NCBI GenBank assembly: GCA_035384605.1
Contig: DAOOIV010000021.1
Location: 1-55,785 of the forward strand
Direction of reading: 5' to 3'
DNA: 55,785 nt
From: Phycisphaerae bacterium
GTDB taxonomy: Bacteria > Planctomycetota > Phycisphaerae > UBA1845 > PWPN01
How positions within the stretch are numbered: the first letter of the stretch is position 1; the number at the start of each line of letters is the position of its first letter. The notes beneath the pieces are model-generated. The model saw only the letters and a program-made list of their open reading frames with translations, searched no databases and had not been told where the DNA came from. Of this stretch, positions 51,466-55,785 are shown piece by piece. The translations under genes were made by a program, and so were the position numbers.

Positions 51466-52116
51466 ATGGAAGAGCGCACCACTCGTAAGATCTACAACGT
51501 ATGGTCTTACTTTTATGATCTTTTCTGGCCGTCGATCGTGCATCGCCGCACGACACGGGCTATTGAGCGCATGTGCATCCAGCCGGGAGACCGAGTGTTA
51601 GATATCGGCGTGGGAACCGGTCTGGCCTTGGCTTCCTACCCGAAACACGCCAGGGTGGTGGGGATCGATCTCAGCGAAGGCATGCTGCGCAGAGCCCGCA
51701 AGCGAATTGAAGAGCACCGCATGTCGTGGGTCAGCCTGACTCTGGGAAATGCCCTGCAACTGCCCTTCGAGGACGGCGTGTTCGATCATGTACTGCTGAG
51801 CCATGTCGTGACCGTGGTAAGCGATCCGGTGAAGCTCATCGAGGAGACTCGGCGGGTAAGCAAGCCGGGCGGGCAGGTGGTCATCATCAACCACTTCCGA
51901 TCGAGCAACCGGGTGTTCGGCACCATCGAAAAATGGCTGTGTCCGCTCTGTCAGCACCTTGGTTGGCGAAGCGACCTGTGCTTGCAGGAACTGGCCCAGG
52001 CGACGGGGCTCGAAGTCGACTTCCGCTACAAACTGGACAACATGGATCTGTTCCAGACCGTTTTTATCACCAACCGGCCCGCCTTACGGCCGGAACGACA
52101 ATCTACTGCCGCGTGA
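51466..52116 (+). CDS. phospholipid N-methyltransferase-like SAM enzyme
   Basis: Encodes 216 residues. IYNVWSYFYDLFWPSIVHRRT at the start resembles bacterial PmtA, which binds membranes through its N-terminal helix. Motif I is RVLDIGVGTGLALASY, followed by VGIDLSEGMLRRARKRI and the LPFEDGVFDHVLLSHVV motif. The C-terminal region has the segment LCLQELAQATGLEVDFRY. PmtA methylates phosphatidylethanolamine to phosphatidylcholine, a likely role here. Ubiquinone-type methyltransferases look similar. The gene follows dispersed repeat copy B and ends 31 bp before a lipoprotein gene. Confidence 0.78.
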   Translation: MEERTTRKIYNVWSYFYDLFWPSIVHRRTTRAIERMCIQPGDRVLDIGVGTGLALASYPKHARVVGIDLSEGMLRRARKRIEEHRMSWVSLTLGNALQLPFEDGVFDHVLLSHVVTVVSDPVKLIEETRRVSKPGGQVVIINHFRSSNRVFGTIEKWLCPLCQHLGWRSDLCLQELAQATGLEVDFRYKLDNMDLFQTVFITNRPALRPERQSTAA

Positions 52117-52147
52117 GATGCTCCACCCATCAGGGATAATGGTGAAC

Positions 52148-52642
52148 ATGCATACCAGTTTCCGCAAACGGTTGTGTCTGTCCGATCGGCCTTGCCGGGG
52201 AATCCCGTTGCTTTGCTTGGCGGCTCTGATGCCTGCTACCGGTTGTCAACAAGGATACCGCTGGGATCTCGGCGATGTCGTGAAAGCCGAGCAGCGGGCC
52301 CGCGATGAGGGCAAGATCCTCTTCGTTTTCTATCAACTCTGGACGGACCCGACCTCCAACCGGATGAAGGGCCGCGAATTGCTTTCCGACCCCGAGGTGG
52401 AGGCTGAATTCAGGGACACCATCAACGTCCTGGTTGACCGCGATTTCGGATCGATGTACGTGGGCTCCCTGCGCAAATATCAGGTGACTACCTATCCCGC
52501 TTTCATTCTCGTTTCGCCCGACGGAAAGTACCGGGCGCTGACGGGTGCGATTCCCCGAAGCCAATTCCTTGCGTGGGTCCGCGATTTCAAGTCTCGGACA
52601 CGCCAACCTGCTTCCCCGGCCGTCAAGCCGGGCGGAAAGTAA
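52148..52642 (+). CDS. thioredoxin-fold lipoprotein without catalytic CxxC
   Basis: Encodes 164 residues from the ATG at 52148, preceded by AGGGA. The signal peptide ends LMPATGC, a lipobox. The rest shows a thioredoxin-like fold of the Thioredoxin_7 kind: EGKILFVFYQLWTDP, then a helix with EAEFRDTINVLVDRD, then YQVTTYPAFILVSPDGKY with the cis-Pro. The usual C-x-x-C is replaced by LWTDPTSN, so redox activity is unlikely. It might bind a partner or work as a chaperone. It is 31 bp after the methyltransferase gene and probably cotranscribed with it. Confidence 0.7.
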   Translation: MHTSFRKRLCLSDRPCRGIPLLCLAALMPATGCQQGYRWDLGDVVKAEQRARDEGKILFVFYQLWTDPTSNRMKGRELLSDPEVEAEFRDTINVLVDRDFGSMYVGSLRKYQVTTYPAFILVSPDGKYRALTGAIPRSQFLAWVRDFKSRTRQPASPAVKPGGK

Positions 52643-52695
52643 CAGCCTTTTCTCGACCTGCCATGTCGTCGTGGTTGTTTGTCGCCTTGCCGGAG

Positions 52696-52723
52696 TTGGC
52701 GCCGGCCGCATCTCCTCTATAAT
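52696..52723 (+). promoter_or_regulatory. probable groES promoter
   Basis: TTGGCG (52696-52701), 16-bp spacer, TATAAT (52718-52723), 80 bp before the ATG. No CIRCE-type inverted repeat was seen in the leader. Confidence 0.55.
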
Positions 52724-52802
52724 TGACTTGGTTTCCTGTGATGGCTATCGCTGAAGCTTTCGTGGTCAAGTATCTTGCCCTCCGGCAAGAGGAGACGGCG
52801 TA

Positions 52803-53123
52803 ATGCGTGAAATCCGACCCCAAAAGACCAGACTCGAGACCGTCGAACCGCTCGGCAAGCGAGTCCTCGTCCGCAAGGACGAAGACCGCAAGAAAACCAA
52901 AGGCGGAATCGCCCTGCCCGACAACATCGAGATTCCCACGATCACCGGGCGCGTGGTAACGGTCTCGCAGATGCTTTCCAATGACAACGATTTTCCGGTC
53001 CGACAGTATGACCGGGTGCTGTTTAACCCGAAAAACTCCATTCCCGTGGATTTCGAGCCCGGCAACCAGCTATACGTCGTACCGGTTGACGATATCGTGG
53101 CGGTATTTCGAGACCGCCGTTGA
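52803..53123 (+). CDS. groES: GroES-family co-chaperonin-like protein
   Basis: Encodes 106 residues. EPLGKRVLVRKDEDRKKTKGGIALP at residues 15-39 is the GroES start plus the mobile loop, here with the usual T-K-G-G-I. The final strands read QYDRVLFNPKNSIPVDFEPGNQLYVVPVDDIVAVF. Differences include the acidic and basic residues in the roof region and an extended N-terminus. No groEL is adjacent, so this may be one of several copies or a specialised form in planctomycetes. A nearby btpA gene starts 25 bp later. The start has GAGGAG upstream. Confidence 0.85.
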   Translation: MREIRPQKTRLETVEPLGKRVLVRKDEDRKKTKGGIALPDNIEIPTITGRVVTVSQMLSNDNDFPVRQYDRVLFNPKNSIPVDFEPGNQLYVVPVDDIVAVFRDRR

Positions 53124-53148
53124 GACAGTCCACCTCCGAGTCTGATTC

Positions 53149-53970
53149 ATGGACGGGCCCATCAGACGTCTGCCGGACCAGGCGATTATCGGCATGGTCC
53201 ATCTTGCTCCATTGCCCGGAAGTCCCGCCGGCCGGCAGCCTTTGAGCAAGGTGGTCCAGGCGGCGTGCCACGATGCCCGGCTTCTGGCCGACGCCGGCTT
53301 CGACGCCCTGATCATTGAGAACTTCGGTGATGCCCCCTTCCGGCCGACCACCGTTGATCCCCACACTGTCGCCTTCATGACCGTGGCTGTGCGAGCGGTG
53401 ATGGCCGCGGTCTCCATCCCGGTGGGGGTCAACGTTCTCCGGAACGATGCGATTGCCGCAGTGGCCATCGCCGGCGTCTGCGGAGCGGCGTTCGTCCGTG
53501 TCAACGTGCACACGGGCGCCTACGCCACCGACCAGGGGCTCATGGAGGGGCGCGCCGACGAGACGCTTCGATACCGGCGTCGTCTTACCGGCGACGCACA
53601 AGGCAATCAGACCGCCGCGATGCCCGCGATTCTTGCCGATGTCCACGTGAAACACGCTATGCCGCTGGCGGCCGCGCCGATCGCGCAGACTGCCGAAGAA
53701 GCCGCGTACCGGGGCCGAGCCGACGGACTGATCGTCAGCGGCGCGGCCACCGGAAAGCCGACCGACCTGGCCGACCTCAAGGCTGTTCGAGAGGCGGTTC
53801 CGGATCGGCCGGTCTACGTGGGCAGCGGCGTCACGCCCGATACCGTGGCCGAATGGCTCGCCGTCGCCAACGGCGTAATCGTCGGTACGGCGATCAAGCG
53901 GGACGGCCTGACCACCGCCCCCGTCGACGCGGCGCGTGCTGCGGCTTTGGTTAAGGCGGCAAGGAGGTGA
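53149..53970 (+). CDS. BtpA/SgcQ-family protein
   Basis: Encodes 273 residues. The BtpA pattern is clear: IIGMVHLAPLPGSP at the N-terminus, LIIENFGDAPF, VAVRAVMAAVSIPVGVNVLRND, FVRVNVHTGAYATDQGLMEG, then VYVGSGVTPDTVAEWL. This is a TIM barrel of unknown exact reaction. The cyanobacterial member is needed for photosystem I stability, but non-photosynthetic bacteria carry homologues, and SgcQ is linked to sugar metabolism. Here photosynthesis is not implied. The start at 53149 keeps the N-terminal strand complete. It is followed within 4 bp by an LD-carboxypeptidase gene. Confidence 0.88.
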   Translation: MDGPIRRLPDQAIIGMVHLAPLPGSPAGRQPLSKVVQAACHDARLLADAGFDALIIENFGDAPFRPTTVDPHTVAFMTVAVRAVMAAVSIPVGVNVLRNDAIAAVAIAGVCGAAFVRVNVHTGAYATDQGLMEGRADETLRYRRRLTGDAQGNQTAAMPAILADVHVKHAMPLAAAPIAQTAEEAAYRGRADGLIVSGAATGKPTDLADLKAVREAVPDRPVYVGSGVTPDTVAEWLAVANGVIVGTAIKRDGLTTAPVDAARAAALVKAARR

Positions 53971-53974
53971 AATT

Positions 53975-55066
53975 ATGGCAGCCAAACCTCGCATTCACCT
54001 GACCGCTGTTGCCAGCTACGCCACCCAGGGCATGCAGTTGCTCGGCATCCGAAACGTCGGTGAACTGATTGCCTTGGCATCAAGCAGACTCAACGGCCGT
54101 TACGCCGTCACGGCCGGCGGGCCGATGATCTTCGCCAAGCAGGACGAGATGCACGGCGGGCGATTCGACGATGCCGCTCGAGCCCGCGAGATCGAAACCA
54201 TCCTGGCGGACGACGATGTCGCTGCGCTCGTCACCGTGCGCGGCGGGTCATGGTTCACGCGAATCCTCCAGAAGATCGATTTCGACGTGCTCAAGCGACG
54301 CCGCACCACGATCCACGTCTTCGGGTTCAGCGAAATGACCAGTCTGGTCCTCATTGCAGGAAGGTATCCGAAGGTGTTTGCACTGCACGATCTTGGGCCG
54401 TTGTTCCTGTTCGACGGGGTGCGCCGTTTCATGACCAAACGGGCCGATGCGTACCTCCAAGCCGCGGAAATGCCCGTCGATGCCGCCCATTGCGCGGGTT
54501 TTGGCGCCGGCTGGGCCGCAGCCAAGTTCCGGGGAATGTTCGCCGATTTTATCGCCGAGGTGGCGGCCATCCTTGACGGGCACGGCTCACCGCGTGTGCC
54601 CTCAGGACGTTTGCTGGAGGGCAAGTTGCCGGCCGCCAAGCCCATCACCATCGTCGGCGGCAACATCAGCGTGATCATGCCCCTGATCGGCTCACGCTAC
54701 GCCGAATTCATCGATCCCACCGGCAAGTGGCTCGCCCTTGAAGAGATTAACGAATCGGTTGGGGCCGTCGACCGCATGCTCGCAGGCCTCAAACTGTCCG
54801 GTCTGTTGGACAAGGCCGAGGGAATTATCCTCGGCAACTTCCGCGACGGCGACGCCAACCTGACGCAGGCAGTCTTCGAGGCGCTCAAGCGTCACCAGCG
54901 AACCTCACGTAACCAACCGGTCATCGAACTGACCAACTTCGGACACGTCTACCCGATCGCCCCCCTCCCGATGCACCGCCAAGTCATCCTCCGTTGCCGC
55001 CGCGCGGCCCGCGGCCAGACCCAGGTGAGCATCGAGACTCCGTGGGACAAGTGGGGGAGAGAGTAA
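53975..55066 (+). CDS. LD-carboxypeptidase (S66 peptidase family)
   Basis: Encodes 363 residues from the ATG at 53975 with AAGGAGG upstream, 4 bp after the btpA stop. S66 enzymes cleave the L,D-tetrapeptide of murein in recycling, and MccF relatives give immunity to microcin C. VAALVTVRGGSWFTRILQKIDF followed by HVFGFSEMTSL matches the nucleophile region (GFSD in most). ITIVGGNISVIMPLIGS and the later WLALEEINESVGAVDRML hold the Glu of the triad, and IELTNFGHVYPIAPLP the His. The usual Asp after the nucleophile Ser is Glu here. The N-terminal part is atypical. It is likely part of one transcript with btpA. Confidence 0.82.
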   Translation: MAAKPRIHLTAVASYATQGMQLLGIRNVGELIALASSRLNGRYAVTAGGPMIFAKQDEMHGGRFDDAARAREIETILADDDVAALVTVRGGSWFTRILQKIDFDVLKRRRTTIHVFGFSEMTSLVLIAGRYPKVFALHDLGPLFLFDGVRRFMTKRADAYLQAAEMPVDAAHCAGFGAGWAAAKFRGMFADFIAEVAAILDGHGSPRVPSGRLLEGKLPAAKPITIVGGNISVIMPLIGSRYAEFIDPTGKWLALEEINESVGAVDRMLAGLKLSGLLDKAEGIILGNFRDGDANLTQAVFEALKRHQRTSRNQPVIELTNFGHVYPIAPLPMHRQVILRCRRAARGQTQVSIETPWDKWGRE

Positions 55067-55113
55067 CAACCCGTGCCGGGCGCCATCCCCACGGCCATGC
55101 GTAGGCATGGAGG

Positions 55114-55140
55114 GTAGGGCCGACGCCCCCGTCGGCCCAT
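55114..55140. repeat. palindromic dispersed repeat, copy 2
   Basis: 27-bp unit GTAGGGCCGACG-CCCC-CGTCGGCCCAT with perfect 9-bp arms. Confidence 0.9.
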
Positions 55141-55174
55141 CTCTGCATCCAGCGTAGGCTGAGTTCGAGCGTCT

Positions 55175-55201
55175 GTAGGGCCGACGCCCCCGTCGGCCCA
55201 T
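55175..55201. repeat. palindromic dispersed repeat, copy 3
   Basis: Same 27-bp unit. Confidence 0.9.
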
Positions 55202-55332
55202 CCTTGCCCCCAGGCAAGCGTATTCCCGCACGGCAGGTCGCCGGACCCGCCACCAACCATTGAGATGTCACCACGGTAGGGCATGCTCTGCGCGCCATTT
55301 TGACCGCTCATGTCCGACCAAACCTCCAAACC

Positions 55333-55396
55333 GCTCGGCCCGGAATCCTTTCCGGGCCGCACCCCCTGCGGAATCCTTTCCGCATTCGGCGTCCAT
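55333..55396. repeat. 64-bp repeat B, copy 1
   Basis: Starts GCTCGGCCCGGAATCC and includes a palindromic GGCCCGGAA/TTCCGGGCC. It is repeated at 55571-55634 with four base changes. Confidence 0.88.
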
Positions 55397-55412
55397 GGCA
55401 GCACGCTAGGGC

Positions 55413-55537
55413 GTGCCGGGTGCCATGCCCACGGCTTTGCGTGGGCATGCGGGGGGTAGGGCCGACGCCCCCGTCGGCCCATCTCCGCATCCGGCGTAGG
55501 CTGAGTTCGAGTGTCTGTAGGGCCGACGCCCCCGTCG
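55413..55537. repeat. composite repeat unit, copy 2
   Basis: Second copy of the 128-bp block, with palindromic units at 55456-55482 and 55517-55537. The latter lacks its last six bases. Confidence 0.88.
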
Positions 55538-55539
55538 CT

Positions 55540-55566
55540 GTAGGGCCGACGCCCCCGTCGGCCCAT
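55540..55566. repeat. palindromic dispersed repeat, copy 6
   Basis: Complete 27-bp unit placed 2 bp after the truncated copy at 55517-55537, making a local tandem pair. Confidence 0.9.
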
Positions 55567-55570
55567 CTCC

Positions 55571-55634
55571 GCTCGGCCCGGAATCCTTTCCGGGCCGCAC
55601 CCCCTGCGGAATCCTTTCCACATTCGGCATTCAT
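55571..55634. repeat. 64-bp repeat B, copy 2
   Basis: Second copy of the element at 55333, joined directly to a palindromic unit. Confidence 0.88.
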
Positions 55635-55675
55635 GACGATGCCAACCCTCCACCTGCAGGTAGGGCAGGTCGGCC

Positions 55676-55785
55676 GGGGGGTATCGGGGTCAACTCTTGA
55701 CTCTTGACATATTGTGCTAGGGGGGTATCGGGGGGGGTATCGGGGTCAACTCTTGACTCTTGACATATTGTGCTATATGGAACTA
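55676..55785 (+). mobile_element. tandem G-rich repeat, possible end of a REP-associated transposon
   Basis: Two copies (55676-55719 and about 55731-55774) of a unit with GGGGGTATCGGGGTCAAC then TCTTGACTCTTGACA and TATTGTGCTA, separated by a partial GGGGGTATCGG. Such G-rich/TTGAC blocks resemble boundaries seen next to IS200/REP-associated transposase genes in other genomes. The window ends here, so no transposase could be checked. Confidence 0.5.

Larger units (their letters stand above)
55073..55201. repeat. composite repeat unit, copy 1
   Basis: A roughly 128-bp block starting GTGCCGGGCGCCAT and holding two palindromic units, 55114-55140 and 55175-55201. It matches 55413-55537 with few changes. 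Confidence 0.88.

Noticed and set aside
55067..55670. Repeats at the window end considered as a CRISPR array
   Set aside because: Spacing is irregular, the sequences between units are themselves repeated, and no cas gene is present. They are interspersed palindromes.

Overview
This 55.8 kb window is GC-rich (about 60% by eye) chromosomal DNA from a bacterium, most likely a planctomycete (Phycisphaerae-like). The clues are two proteins ending in a PEP-CTERM sorting tail with a terminal Arg cluster, a dockerin-like C-terminal fragment, a BtpA-family protein, an RRM RNA-binding protein with a Gly-rich tail, paired SPFH/HflKC genes, tRNAs without an encoded CCA, and short intergenic repeats. No rRNA, CRISPR array, integrase or prophage was seen.

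Layout. 1-1.1 kb is decayed DNA: an alpha/beta-hydrolase remnant carrying a short palindromic repeat, a cut-down PIN toxin with an intact antitoxin, and a dockerin-like fragment. 1.2-5.2 kb holds a sugar isomerase-like lipoprotein, leuD, a small hydrophobic ORF, an RRM protein and miaA. 5.5-7.75 kb has two tandem PEP-CTERM paralogues, each with its own promoter, a leader of about 190 nt and a terminator. 7.8-18 kb has a LysR regulator divergent from gdhA, a surface-polysaccharide block (GT-C membrane protein, WlbA-like dehydrogenase, WlbB-like acetyltransferase, GT2), a DapA-like lyase, an ArfB-like rescue factor and a DRE-TIM aldolase. 18.2-25.9 kb has tRNA-Ala and tRNA-Val, methyltransferases, argG, an aroD-aroE fusion, and leuA behind a complete leucine attenuator.

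26-36 kb contains a secreted beta-propeller protein, a retron (structured ncRNA plus reverse transcriptase), a truncated sialidase, an operon nrtR-kptA-ADP-ribosylglycohydrolase with a palindromic operator inside its promoter, pncB, and a DegT aminotransferase preceded by a possible terminated leader RNA. 36-45.4 kb is a six-gene cluster: three SPFH proteins, an ABC ATPase and permease, and an unknown membrane-anchored protein. 45.6-55 kb has another ABC permease, methyltransferases, an APC transporter, a UVR-domain protein, a redoxin, a candidate 70-nt small RNA, a thioredoxin-like lipoprotein, groES, btpA and an LD-carboxypeptidase. The last 700 bp is a dense mosaic of direct and inverted repeats of the same family seen at position 31.

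Most noteworthy are: (1) the retron, whose upstream RNA has an a1/a2-like closing stem, a G right after a1, two msr hairpins (the second with a UGUUUCG loop) and a short msd-like segment, with no recognisable effector; (2) a four-segment leuA attenuator whose 32-residue leader peptide is Leu-rich and appears to be translated from a leaderless transcript; (3) an NAD/ADP-ribose module under NrtR; and (4) two orphan promoter-terminator units that look like small RNAs or riboregulators.
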